NCBI GenBank assembly: GCA_965262315.1
Contig: CBDHFJ010000061.1
Span: 1-17,877 of the forward strand
DNA from: JBCCFK01 sp965262315
Lineage (GTDB): Bacteria > Actinomycetota > Acidimicrobiia > Acidimicrobiales > UBA8592
Length of the DNA stretch: 17,877 bases
Reading direction: 5' to 3'
A program made the translations under genes and the position numbers. Position 1 is the stretch's first letter. Every line of letters begins with the position of its first letter. Positions 9,707 through 17,092 of this stretch are shown piece by piece. The notes under the pieces are model-generated. The model ran no database searches. It was not told where the DNA came from and saw nothing but the letters and a program-made list of their open reading frames with translations.

Positions 9707-10345
9707 ATGGCACTCGACGACACCGACTGGGCGCTGCGCGAGGCGATCTACCACGGCCTCGCGGACACGGGCACGGTCCCCGACCGTGCGGCGCTGGAAG
9801 CGGTCGCCGGCCCGGGTGAGCTCGATCGTCGGCTCCGGGCCCTGCACGACCACCACCAGGTGGTGCTCGACGGAGACACCACGGTGCGGATGGCGCTGCC
9901 GTGGTCGGCCGTCCCGACCACGCACATCGTCCACGCCGGCGATCGCCACTGGTTCGCGAACTGTGCGTGGGACTCGTTGGCCATCCCGGCCGCGCTCGGG
10001 ATCGACGCCACCATCGAAGCACCGTGGCTGGACGACGACTCGCCCGTCGACCTCCGGATCGTCGATGGAGAGCTGGTTGGTGACGTCGATGCACACGTCC
10101 ACTTCGTGGTGTCGGCCCGCCACTGGTGGGACGACATCGTCGAGACCTGACGACAGATCCGATTCCTCCGGTCGGAGGACGATGCTCCCGAGGGCGGCAT
10201 GGCCAGCCTCGCGGTGATGTGGCCGCTCACCCAGGCCTGGTACGGGAACCGGATCGAGGCCGGCTATCGGCCGGCCTCGATCGAGCATCTGCAGGGTCTG
10301 CTGAGGGCTGCCGGACTGACGGCGCCCTTCTGGTCCCTGACCTGA
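9707..10345 (+). CDS. MerB-like (organomercurial lyase family) protein with in-frame TGA, putative selenoprotein
   Basis: MerB cleaves carbon-mercury bonds with two Cys and one Asp (Cys96, Asp99, Cys159 in plasmid R831b MerB). Here HWFANCAWDSLAIPAALGID holds the first Cys and the Asp (Cys86, Asp89) with the same spacing. The frame meets TGA at 10148-10150 (codon 148), after ARHWWDDIVET. Reading through gives RQIRFLRSEDDAPEGG, then LTQAWYGNRIEAGYRPAS, and ends with LLRAAGLTAPFWSLT at TGA 10343-10345, 64 residues later, all family-like. Codon 148 is eight residues before the Ser of RFLRS, as Cys159 is before the Ser of HFFAS in MerB. The hairpin at 10164-10179 fits a bacterial SECIS. Read with Sec the protein is 212 residues. 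A nonsense mutation of a Cys codon is the alternative. Similarity to true MerB is moderate, so the natural substrate is open. Start: ATG 9707, or GTG 9704. Confidence 0.82.
10164..10179 (+). promoter_or_regulatory. Candidate bacterial SECIS hairpin
   Basis: TCCTCC-GGTC-GGAGGA forms a perfect 6-bp stem with a GGUC tetraloop. The stem starts 13 bases after the TGA (10148-10150), and 19 bases separate the TGA from the loop. Bacterial SECIS elements lie inside the coding region just after UGA and need a G at the start of the apical loop; E. coli fdhF has the same GGUC loop about 18 bases after its UGA, from memory. The fdhF bulged U is not obvious here. ATC (10157-10159) and GAT (10181-10183) could extend the stem across an internal loop. 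Confidence 0.65.
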
Positions 10346-10348
10346 GGG

Positions 10349-11260
10349 TCAGACCGTCACGGTGGCGCCGACGAACTCGACGCTGAAGGCCTCACACCAG
10401 ACCAGGACCGTGTAGGTCCCGGGCGGGAGTTCGGTGCCGGGCGGCAGCTCGTAGTTCTGGTCGCCGATGTTGCCCTTGAGCGCACCGAGGTGGATCGAGC
10501 CGGGGGCGAGATCGACCTGATCGGCGCCGGGCACGAGGTACACCTCGAGGTCGGGGCCGTTCTCGATGTCGAAGTTCTCGAACCGCAGCGTGAACGTGCC
10601 GTCGGGGTTCTGGAAGATGCCGGCGTCACCAGTGCCGTCGTGGCCGGCGAGGCCGACGAACTGGCCGGCGCCGAGCAGGACCGGCCCGGTGGGGGCCGGC
10701 GGCGGTTCCTCGGCGACCGGTGCGGCCGGCTCCTCGGCCTCGACCGGGGCTTCGGCCTCAGCAGCAGGCTCGGCGTCGGTTGCCGGCGCCTCGCTCTCGG
10801 CGGGCGCCGGGGCCGCGGCCTCGGCCGCAGGCTCGGTGGGGGCCGGCGCCGCCGGTGCATCGGTGGCGGCAAGCTGCTCGGAGATCGACGTGGAGAAGGT
10901 CTCGTCGACCACGTCGTCGATGAAGTAGGGCGACAGCAGCCACCAGTTGACCAGGGCGAACGGCACGACCAGCACGATCACCCGCACGACGGCGGGAACG
11001 CGCAACCACAGCATGGCGATGAAGGCGACGGCGGCGATTGCGGTGCCACCGAGCGTGAACAGGACGGTGTTGCTGTTCTCGAACGGCGCTTCGAGGATGT
11101 CGGGCTCGATCACGACCAACACCAACAGGAGAGCGGCGATCGCGGCCCCGACGAGAATCTCGAGGCGGGTGACGCGGCCCAGCAGGCGACGGCCGAGCGA
11201 CTGGGGCTCGGGGCTGGCGTCAGGACCGGAGGTGGGGGGAGGCATCGTCTCGGTGAGCAT
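10349..11260 (-). CDS. Membrane-anchored DM13-domain protein
   Basis: A 303-residue protein with three predicted membrane helices (about residues 34-52, 66-86 and 88-110), an Ala/Pro/Glu-rich linker (134-191) and a C-terminal DM13 domain (195-303). DM13 is a beta domain thought to act in redox or electron transfer at the cell surface. Its marks are FENFDIENGPDLEVYLVPG, HLGALKGNIGDQNYELPPG and the conserved Cys289 in YTVLVWCEAFSVEF. The domain is probably outside the membrane on a flexible stalk. I start at ATG 11260 (MLTETMPPPTSG); ATG 11245 is also possible, and neither has a clear ribosome-binding site. It converges on the MerB-like gene, with only 3 bp between the two stops. Confidence 0.85.
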   Translation of the reverse strand: MLTETMPPPTSGPDASPEPQSLGRRLLGRVTRLEILVGAAIAALLLVLVVIEPDILEAPFENSNTVLFTLGGTAIAAVAFIAMLWLRVPAVVRVIVLVVPFALVNWWLLSPYFIDDVVDETFSTSISEQLAATDAPAAPAPTEPAAEAAAPAPAESEAPATDAEPAAEAEAPVEAEEPAAPVAEEPPPAPTGPVLLGAGQFVGLAGHDGTGDAGIFQNPDGTFTLRFENFDIENGPDLEVYLVPGADQVDLAPGSIHLGALKGNIGDQNYELPPGTELPPGTYTVLVWCEAFSVEFVGATVTV

Positions 11261-11358
11261 GCAGGGAGAACCGCGCGGGGACTCGAATAGTTCCCGGAAT
11301 CTCATTCTCGCTCGCCGGGACGAGGCAGACTCGGACCGTGACACCACGCTCGCCCCAG

Positions 11359-11364
11359 TAGCGT
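11359..11364 (+). promoter_or_regulatory. -10-like box for the GH43-like gene
   Basis: TAGCGT ends 7 bases before ATG 11372. The same hexamer, at the same distance, precedes the CBS gene. Confidence 0.4.
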
Positions 11365-11371
11365 CGGCGCC

Positions 11372-12331
11372 ATGCGAGTCGAACGCCTGGTGGACGAACC
11401 GATCATCCATCCGGGGAGCCATCCGAGCATCGGGGACAACATCCAGGGGCCGTCGCTGGTCCGGGTGCCGCAGCGCGTCGAGGACCGTCTCGGCGACTAC
11501 TACCTGTACTTCGCCGACCACAAGGGCGCCTACATCCGGTTGGCCTACGCGGACCACCTCACCGGGCCATGGACCGTGCATCCGCCAGGGAGTCTGCAGC
11601 TGGCCGACTCGCACTTCCTCACCGACGCTCCGGTCGTGTCCGACGATCTGTTGCGGCGGACGCAGGAGCGGATGGACGCCCAAGGCATCCGGCTGCACCA
11701 CGACCTGGCCGAGGAGTTGGCCACACCACACATCGCGTCGCCGGACGTGCATGTCCGCGACGACACCTTCGTCATGTACTTCCACGGTCTGGAGGCGGCC
11801 GGCCGCCAGGTCACGCGGGTGGCGACGTCGGCTGACGGCATCCGCTTCAGAGCCCAGCCCCAGGTCCTGGGCAAGACCTACCTGCGGACGTTCGCGCATC
11901 AGGGCATGACCTACGGGATGGCGATGCCGGGCCAGTTCTCGCGCTCGGCCGACGGGTTCACGGAATTCGAGGAGGGCCCGCTGCTGTTCGAGCCGACCAT
12001 GCGTCACGCGGCGTTGCTCCCCCGAGACGACGTCCTGCACGTCTTCTGGACCCGAGTGGGCGACGCTCCGGAACGGATCCTCCACTCGACGATCGACATC
12101 GCCGCCGACTGGCGATCGTGGCAGGCGACCGACCCCGTCGAGATCCTGCGACCCGAACGCGACTGGGAGGGCGCGGACGCACCCGTCGAGCCCTCGGTGC
12201 GCAGCGTGGCGTACGGCCACGTGAACCAGCTCCGTGACCCGGCCGTGTTCGAGGAGGACGGGCGGGCGTTCCTGCTCTACGCGGTGGCCGGTGAACGCGG
12301 GATCGCCATCGCCGAGCTGCACCTCGACTGA
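11372..12331 (+). CDS. Predicted beta-propeller protein, GH43-like
   Basis: A 319-residue protein without a signal peptide. The repeated pattern of a short strand followed by aromatic and DG/D-rich turns suggests a five-bladed beta-propeller like glycoside hydrolase families 43, 62 and 32: IIHPGSHPSIGDNIQGPSLV, YYLYFADHKGAYIRLAYADH with LTGPW, SPDVHVRDDTFVMYFHGLEA, RVATSADGIRF, and the final LRDPAVFEEDGRAFLLYAVA. Such proteins often hydrolyse arabinose- or xylose-containing sugars, but I cannot place the catalytic acids with confidence and the pattern is also found in non-catalytic members. No sugar transporter or other glycosidase lies nearby. The start follows a -10-like TAGCGT, fitting a leaderless transcript. 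Confidence 0.65.
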   Translation: MRVERLVDEPIIHPGSHPSIGDNIQGPSLVRVPQRVEDRLGDYYLYFADHKGAYIRLAYADHLTGPWTVHPPGSLQLADSHFLTDAPVVSDDLLRRTQERMDAQGIRLHHDLAEELATPHIASPDVHVRDDTFVMYFHGLEAAGRQVTRVATSADGIRFRAQPQVLGKTYLRTFAHQGMTYGMAMPGQFSRSADGFTEFEEGPLLFEPTMRHAALLPRDDVLHVFWTRVGDAPERILHSTIDIAADWRSWQATDPVEILRPERDWEGADAPVEPSVRSVAYGHVNQLRDPAVFEEDGRAFLLYAVAGERGIAIAELHLD

Positions 12332-12342
12332 CACGGACCGAT

Positions 12343-12921
12343 TCAGCCGACGGCGGGCACCTCGAGGCGCACCACCCAGCGGTGCTTGCCGATCATGCGG
12401 TCCCGCTCGAACCCCAAGTCCTCGTAGCTCGACAGGGCACCGTTGAAGAGGAATCCCGCCGGGACCGCTCCGGCGGGCTCGGGGTAGCCCTCGACCAGCC
12501 CACCTCCGGCCGCGGCGATCAGGTCGACAGCCCCGCGCAACGCCGCAGCGGAGACTCCCGACCGCCGGTGCCCCTTCCGGACGTAGAAGCACGTGATGCG
12601 CCAGTCGGGTGGCTCGCCGTGGGCTGTCTTTCGGTACGCCGCCCGGCTCTTGATCCTGGGCAGCTCGTCGGGCGGTCCGAACTGGCACCAGCCCACGCAG
12701 GTGTCACCCTCGACGACGAGGGCAGCATGCGCGGTTCCCGCGCACACGCGTGCCAGCTTGCGATCACGGTTGACCTCGGCGGTGGTGTCCTTTCCCACGC
12801 CTTCGGCATGGAAGGCCATGCACCAGCAGCCGCTGGGGAAGCCATCGCTGTTCTCAGCGAGCTCGGCGAACAGGGGCCACGTGTCTGCGTCGAGGGCGAC
12901 CACCCGCCGGTCGGCGGTCAT
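12343..12921 (-). CDS. GNAT-family N-acetyltransferase
   Basis: A 192-residue protein of the GCN5-related acetyltransferase fold, which moves an acetyl group from acetyl-CoA to an amine. The acetyl-CoA pyrophosphate loop is ITCFYVRKGHRRSGVSAAAL (loop near residues 115-124), with the preceding strand VVEGDTCVGWCQFGPPDELP and a C-terminal FNGALSSYEDLGFERDR typical of the family. The N-terminal half has a Cys/Trp-rich SGCWCMAFHAEGVGK. The ATG overlaps the stop of the upstream YdeI-like gene (TCAT on the plus strand, 12918-12921), so translation is coupled. Substrate unknown. It converges on the GH43-like gene with 11 bp between stops. Confidence 0.85.
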   Translation of the reverse strand: MTADRRVVALDADTWPLFAELAENSDGFPSGCWCMAFHAEGVGKDTTAEVNRDRKLARVCAGTAHAALVVEGDTCVGWCQFGPPDELPRIKSRAAYRKTAHGEPPDWRITCFYVRKGHRRSGVSAAALRGAVDLIAAAGGGLVEGYPEPAGAVPAGFLFNGALSSYEDLGFERDRMIGKHRWVVRLEVPAVG

Positions 12922-13493
12922 CGGTCCCGCAGCCCTTTGCCCGCGAGCACCCGGGGCATGATCTTGTCGACACGCGAGCGCCGGGTGGTGGCCTGCTTCG
13001 CGCCGGAGACGTGGAGGTGGTATTCGCGCTGCCGCCCGGGGGTGAGCGCACCGAACGCCTCCGCGAACATCGGATCCGCCTCGAGCCGGGCCTGGAGCTC
13101 CTCCGCCAGCTCCAGCTCGGGTGCCGGCGGGGCCACGAGCCCGGCGCGCTCGGCCTCGACGGCGCGCTGCACACAGCCGGCGACCGCGGGTGCCAGGCGC
13201 TCGACGTCATCGACCGACCGAAAACGGATTCGCATGGCCGACCGAGAGTTCGGGCCCTGTGGCTCCAACACGCCGTCGGGATCGTCGATCAGCGCCCCCT
13301 TGAAGAACATCAGGGCCAGAGCGTCCTTCATCTCCTGCATGATTGCGACGTTGGCTCCGTCGACGCCGAAACACGGCTGTCGCCACTTGATGCCCTCGTC
13401 GAGACCCGCGGCCAGCAGGACGGGCCGCAGGGCACGCATCTCGTCAGGCCACTGCTCGGATGCGGCGATGTACTGCTCGACCTCGTTGCTCAT
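12918..13493 (-). CDS. YdeI/OmdA-like protein with N-terminal DUF1801-like part
   Basis: A 191-residue protein combining an N-terminal DUF1801-like half (VEQYIAASEQWPDEMRALRP, LDEGIKWRQPCFGVDGANVA, ALALMFFKGALIDDPDGVLE) with a C-terminal YdeI/OmpD-associated half (ELAEELQARLEADPMFAEAF, LTPGRQREYHLHVSGAKQAT, RSRVDKIMPRVLAGKG). The second half is the 'YdeI/OmdA' signature; the family's molecular role is not established. I start at ATG 13493 (MSNEVEQYIA) because GAGGGAGG lies 8 bases upstream on the minus strand; ATG 13511 would add six residues and overlap that site. Its stop overlaps the GNAT start by 4 bases, so the two form an operon. Confidence 0.85.
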   Translation of the reverse strand: MSNEVEQYIAASEQWPDEMRALRPVLLAAGLDEGIKWRQPCFGVDGANVAIMQEMKDALALMFFKGALIDDPDGVLEPQGPNSRSAMRIRFRSVDDVERLAPAVAGCVQRAVEAERAGLVAPPAPELELAEELQARLEADPMFAEAFGALTPGRQREYHLHVSGAKQATTRRSRVDKIMPRVLAGKGLRDR

Positions 13494-13541
13494 CTCGGAC
13501 GCCTCCCTCACTGCCGAGCGTAGATCGATGCGGTGACACCG

Positions 13542-14162
13542 TCAGTCGCCCAGCGTCCAGCCCTGGAGGAGCAGGTCCAGCGCCTGATCGATCATCTGGT
13601 CGAGCGACAGCGCACCGTCGGGGTCGAACGTCCGGCACAGGGTGTTGAGGGCACCGAAGAGCACGGTCGACGCCACGACCGGAGTGACGGGCCGTAGCTG
13701 GCCGTGCTCGACCGCGCGTTCGACGATGCCCCGGGCGTGCAGCTCGTGGTCGTGCAACAGCTCGGCGGTCCGGGCGTGCGCGGCCAGGTAGTCGACGTTG
13801 CTGACGATCAGCGGACCGACCGAGCGCATGACCGCACCCGTGACGTGCGCTCGGGCGAAGGCGCGCAACTCGTCGAGTGGCGTGGCGTCGGCGGGCATCG
13901 CAGCCGCGGCATCCACCCGGATCGACTCCAGCGCGTCGTCCAGCACCAGGGCCAGGAGGTCGTCGCGGCTGTCCACGTAGTAGTACAGCGCACCCTTGGA
14001 GAGGCCGACCCGTTCACCGACGCTGGCCAACGTGGTCCCTGCCAGGCCCGTCTCGTGGAGCTGCTGCTCGCACGCCGTGATGATGAGCGATCGCCGCTGG
14101 GCGCGGCGACGGTCCGCTCGAGATCGCTGCTCAGACGGCACGTCCTTGACGCTTTCGACCAT
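13542..14162 (-). CDS. TetR-family transcriptional regulator
   Basis: A 206-residue repressor-type protein. The N-terminal helix-turn-helix lies near residues 43-62 (TTLASVGERVGLSKGALYYY), followed by VDSRDDLLALVLDDALESIR, a standard TetR layout. The C-terminal ligand domain (AHVTGAVMRSVGPLIVSNVD, STVLFGALNTLCRTFDPDGA, QMIDQALDLLLQGW) has no recognisable ligand signature. It is transcribed away from the Rieske oxygenase with only 20 bp between the two starts, so it very likely controls that gene and itself. A near-consensus -10 TATTAT (14175-14170, minus) sits 7 bases before the ATG. Confidence 0.92.
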   Translation of the reverse strand: MVESVKDVPSEQRSRADRRRAQRRSLIITACEQQLHETGLAGTTLASVGERVGLSKGALYYYVDSRDDLLALVLDDALESIRVDAAAAMPADATPLDELRAFARAHVTGAVMRSVGPLIVSNVDYLAAHARTAELLHDHELHARGIVERAVEHGQLRPVTPVVASTVLFGALNTLCRTFDPDGALSLDQMIDQALDLLLQGWTLGD

Positions 14163-14182
14163 GGGTCGAATAATAGACCACC
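14163..14182. promoter_or_regulatory. Overlapping divergent leaderless promoters, likely TetR operator
   Basis: The whole gap between the TetR and Rieske starts is 20 bp. On the minus strand TATTAT (14175-14170) stands 7 bases before the TetR ATG. On the plus strand TAATAG (14171-14176) stands 6 bases before the Rieske ATG. The -10 boxes share the same AT-rich bases, and GGTC...GACC (14164-14167 and 14176-14179) flank them as a short dyad. Confidence 0.5.
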
Positions 14183-15321
14183 ATGCGAGGAGCAGTTGAG
14201 ACCGAGATCGAGGACAACCTCCGGGCGCTGATCGACCAAGGCCCGGAACCGGCCACGGTCGCGGCCACGGACCTGAGTACCGAGGTGTACCGATCCGCCG
14301 CCATCCACGCCGCCGAGGTCGCCGCGGTCGCGGCGCACCCGGTCGCAGCAGTGGCGTCCAGCGAGATCCCGTCCCCAGGCGACTTCGTGACCTCGACGCT
14401 CAGCGGTGTGCCGTTGATCGTGGCCCGCGACGCCGACGGCATCGCCCATGCCATGCACAACGTCTGCGCCCACCGGGGTGCCACGGTCGAGACACGCCAA
14501 CGCGGCTCGGCCCGACTCTTCTCCTGCGGGTTCCACGGGTGGTCCTACCGGCCCGACGGTGCGCTGCGCGCCGTCGCCGACGCTCCCCTGTTCTCGACCG
14601 AACCCTGCGACCGGGGCCTGACGACGGTGCCGTGCGAGGAACGGCACGGCGTGGTGTGGGTGACCCCACGCCCGCAGACGCTTCACCCGCCGTGGCGGAC
14701 TGGCTGGGGGCCGACACCGACGCCGTCCTCGACGAACTGGGCCTCGCGTCGATGGTGCATCACGCCGCCATCGACTACGACCTCGCCTGCAACTGGAAGC
14801 TGCTCACCGACGGCTTCCTCGAGATCTACCACCTGAAGTATCTGCACCGGGACTCGATCGCCCCGTACTTCCCGGCGAACCTGACCCATGTCGGCCGCAA
14901 GGGCGACCACTTCGTCAACCTGCTGCCGAAGAACCGACTCATGCGGGTCATGGAAGAGCGCCCGCGCGAGGAATGGCAGGTGCTCGCCGATCTGACCGCG
15001 GCCATCGTGCTGGTCCCGGGCACGGTGGTGCAGTGGCAGGCCGGCCACGTCGAACTGTTCTCGTTGCGACCACACCCCACCGACGCCGGCCGATCGACGG
15101 TCCGCTTGACCATGTTGGTGCCCGCCGATCGGGCAGACGAGACCGCGTTGTGGGATCGCAACTGGGAGCGGGTCAACGTCACCATCCCCGACGAGGACTT
15201 CGCCGCTGCGGTCGACGTGCAGACGAACATCGACGCCGGCCTGGCCACCACGCTGCAGATCGGCGCCAACGAGCGCGAGCTCATCGAGCACCTCGCCGCG
15301 GTCAGCCGTCTCTGCGACTGA
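14183..15321 (+). CDS. Rieske non-heme iron oxygenase, large (alpha) subunit, with one frameshift
   Basis: These enzymes add oxygen to aromatic or other substrates with electrons passed from a Rieske 2Fe-2S cluster to a mononuclear iron. The Rieske motif is clear: CAHRGA (Cys95, His97) and CGFHGW (Cys115, His118), 17 residues apart. After VVWVT (residue 161) one base is missing in the CCCC run at 14664-14667. The next frame continues with TPADASPAVADWLGADTDAV, then NWKLLTDGFLEIYHLKYLHR, which holds the iron-binding His-x4-His. The end is TGA 15319-15321; corrected length is about 379 residues. No ferredoxin or reductase gene is next to it. Regulated, probably, by the divergent TetR. Substrate unknown. 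Confidence 0.88.
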
Positions 15322-15325
15322 CGAG

Positions 15326-15359
15326 CCCCCGACTGCTGAGCCGACAGCTCAACAGGGGA
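15326..15359. terminator. Possible bidirectional terminator hairpin
   Basis: TGAGC-CGACA-GCTCA (15337-15351) is a 5-bp hairpin flanked by CCCC and GGGG that could pair across a bulge. It lies between the convergent Rieske and amidohydrolase genes and overlaps the latter's stop. There is no U-run, so the call is weak. Confidence 0.25.
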
Positions 15360-16962
15360 CGTGTCGTCCGCCGAGCCAGGTGGCCGTCACGTCGATGTGT
15401 TCCAGATCGGTGGGGCCGCTCCGCAGCGGGTCGGCGTCGAGGACGGTGAAGTCGGCCCGCTTGCCGACTTCGATCGACCCGACCTCGTCGTCCATCCGCA
15501 GCTGCCACGCGGCGTCGATGGTGATCGCCCGCAGCGCCTCCTCCACCGAGATCGCCTGATCCGGTGCCAGCTGGTCACCCAGCCGGGTTCGACGTGACGC
15601 CGCGGTCCCGGCGAGGCGCAACGGCCCCGGTGGATACATCGGCGAGTCGGCGTGCAGGCTGGGCCGGTGGCCGTGATCGATCGAGCATCGAACCGGCATC
15701 AGCCCTGCGGCCCGCTCGGGGCCGATGATGTCCGAGGCGAGCTCGGGCCCGTAGTACCGCACGTGGTCCACGTGGAAGCTGGGCGACACGCCCAGCCCGG
15801 CCGCCCTGGCCAGATCGGCGTCGGTGATGAGCGCGCAGTGCTCGAGGCGCCACCGGTGATCCCCGGCATCGGGAGGCAGGACGGCGCCGTAGAGGTCGAT
15901 GATCTCGCGGCAGGCCCGGTCTCCCTGCGCGTGGGTCAGCACCTGCCAGCCGCGGCCGTGGAGCTCGCGCAGCAGGTCGGTCAACTCGTCCGGGTCGAAG
16001 TTGGCCGCACCGGTGCTGCCGGGTTCGATCCCGAGCGTGCAGCAACACAGGTCGGTCTCCAGGTACGGCTCGTCGAGGAGCATCGAGCCCGTGTAGGGCG
16101 AGCCGTCGTACCAGAGCTTGACGCCCGCGATCCGGAATCCCTCGCTGGTGACGCTCGGGCCGCCGCCCGCCCGGAGCGCCTGTTGGTGCCGGAGATACGC
16201 CACGACACGAAGAGGTACGTCGTCGCGCTCGGCCAGGGCCGGGAACACGCCGAACTGCTCCGGGCCGCCGAACGCGCCGGCGAGACCCAGCGTGGTGATG
16301 CCGACCCGCGCATACCGCTCGTACTGGTCCCAGATGCGATCCTGGACGTCGTTGGGGTCCGGCAGGCCGTGGCGGAGGAACGGGCCCATCGCGGCCTGCT
16401 CCTCGATCTTGCCCGTGAGCCGGCCGTCGTGGTCCTTGGCGTAGTGGCCGCCGCGCTGGGGCTGAGGCGAGTCCTCGTCGATCCCCGCAGCGGCGAAGGC
16501 GGCCGAGTTCACGAACAGGGTGTGCATCGACTGGATCATGATGACGAGTGGGTTCGCGGGTGCCATGGCATCGAGGCGACCCCGGTCCCAGACCCCGAGA
16601 CCCTCGGTGAGCATGAAGTCGAGCCCGAAGGCGTAGACCCACTCCCCCGGCTCGGCGGCCGCGATCGCGCCGGCGAGCGCCCGCTCCACGCCGTCGACGT
16701 GTGCATGGGTGAAGCCGGAGACATCGGCCCAGGCGTAGACCTGCGCACACAGGTCCGGGTGGGTGTGGGGCTCGATCAGCCCCGGGAGCAGCGCGCCGCC
16801 ACGGAGGTCGACCATCTCGGTCCCTCGGCCTCGATGCCGCAACACGTCGGGCTCGGCGCCCACCGCGACGATGTGGCCATCGGTGACCGCGACGGCCTCG
16901 GCGACCTCGCCCACGATCGGCTCGATGACGCCACCCACGAAGATCAGATCGGCCTGGTCCAT
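15349..16962 (-). CDS. Amidohydrolase family 3 protein (YtcJ-like)
   Basis: A 537-residue metal-dependent hydrolase. The N-terminus MDQADLIFVGGVIEPIVGEV is the usual small beta-domain start, followed by LLPGLIEPHTHPD with metal ligands His66 and His68. Later marks are AGVKLWYDGSPYTGSMLLDE, VLTHAQGDRACREIIDLYG, HRWRLEHCALI and SLHADSPMYPP with the last Asp ligand, then EEALRAITIDAAWQL and GSIEVGKRADFTVLDADPL at the end. YtcJ-like enzymes are often annotated as amide or N-formyl hydrolases, but substrates are rarely known. I start at ATG 16962 because a -10-like CAGACT (16974-16969) lies 6 bases upstream and family similarity begins there; an upstream ATG at 17001 would add 13 unrelated residues. 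Confidence 0.9.
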   Translation of the reverse strand: MDQADLIFVGGVIEPIVGEVAEAVAVTDGHIVAVGAEPDVLRHRGRGTEMVDLRGGALLPGLIEPHTHPDLCAQVYAWADVSGFTHAHVDGVERALAGAIAAAEPGEWVYAFGLDFMLTEGLGVWDRGRLDAMAPANPLVIMIQSMHTLFVNSAAFAAAGIDEDSPQPQRGGHYAKDHDGRLTGKIEEQAAMGPFLRHGLPDPNDVQDRIWDQYERYARVGITTLGLAGAFGGPEQFGVFPALAERDDVPLRVVAYLRHQQALRAGGGPSVTSEGFRIAGVKLWYDGSPYTGSMLLDEPYLETDLCCCTLGIEPGSTGAANFDPDELTDLLRELHGRGWQVLTHAQGDRACREIIDLYGAVLPPDAGDHRWRLEHCALITDADLARAAGLGVSPSFHVDHVRYYGPELASDIIGPERAAGLMPVRCSIDHGHRPSLHADSPMYPPGPLRLAGTAASRRTRLGDQLAPDQAISVEEALRAITIDAAWQLRMDDEVGSIEVGKRADFTVLDADPLRSGPTDLEHIDVTATWLGGRHVPC

Positions 16963-16968
16963 CGCCGC

Positions 16969-16974
16969 AGTCTG
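16969..16974 (-). promoter_or_regulatory. -10-like box for the amidohydrolase
   Basis: CAGACT on the minus strand ends 6 bases before ATG 16962, as in the other leaderless starts here. It is a weaker match than the TAGnnT boxes. Confidence 0.3.
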
Positions 16975-17003
16975 GCACGCACCGGCAGCTCGCCAGACCA
17001 CTG

Positions 17004-17035
17004 AGCGTGACAGTGCCAGCCCGGTCTGTCACGCT
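17004..17035. repeat. Long inverted repeat between the amidohydrolase and the kinase
   Basis: AGCGTGACAG (17004-17013) and CTGTCACGCT (17026-17035) are perfect 10-bp arms around a 12-base spacer. It lies 42 bp upstream of the amidohydrolase start and 58 bp upstream of the kinase start, a natural place for an operator. It could also fold as a hairpin in either transcript. Confidence 0.5.
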
Positions 17036-17092
17036 TTCGCCGGGACGAGGACCGGCCGACCACCTCATGCTCGGCCGACTTCTGACGACGGG

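Noticed and set aside
9707..10150. Normal end of the MerB-like protein at TGA 10150 (147 residues)
   Set aside because: It would cut the fold before the second catalytic position and leave about 195 bp of family-like, same-frame coding sequence unexplained before the neighbour's stop.
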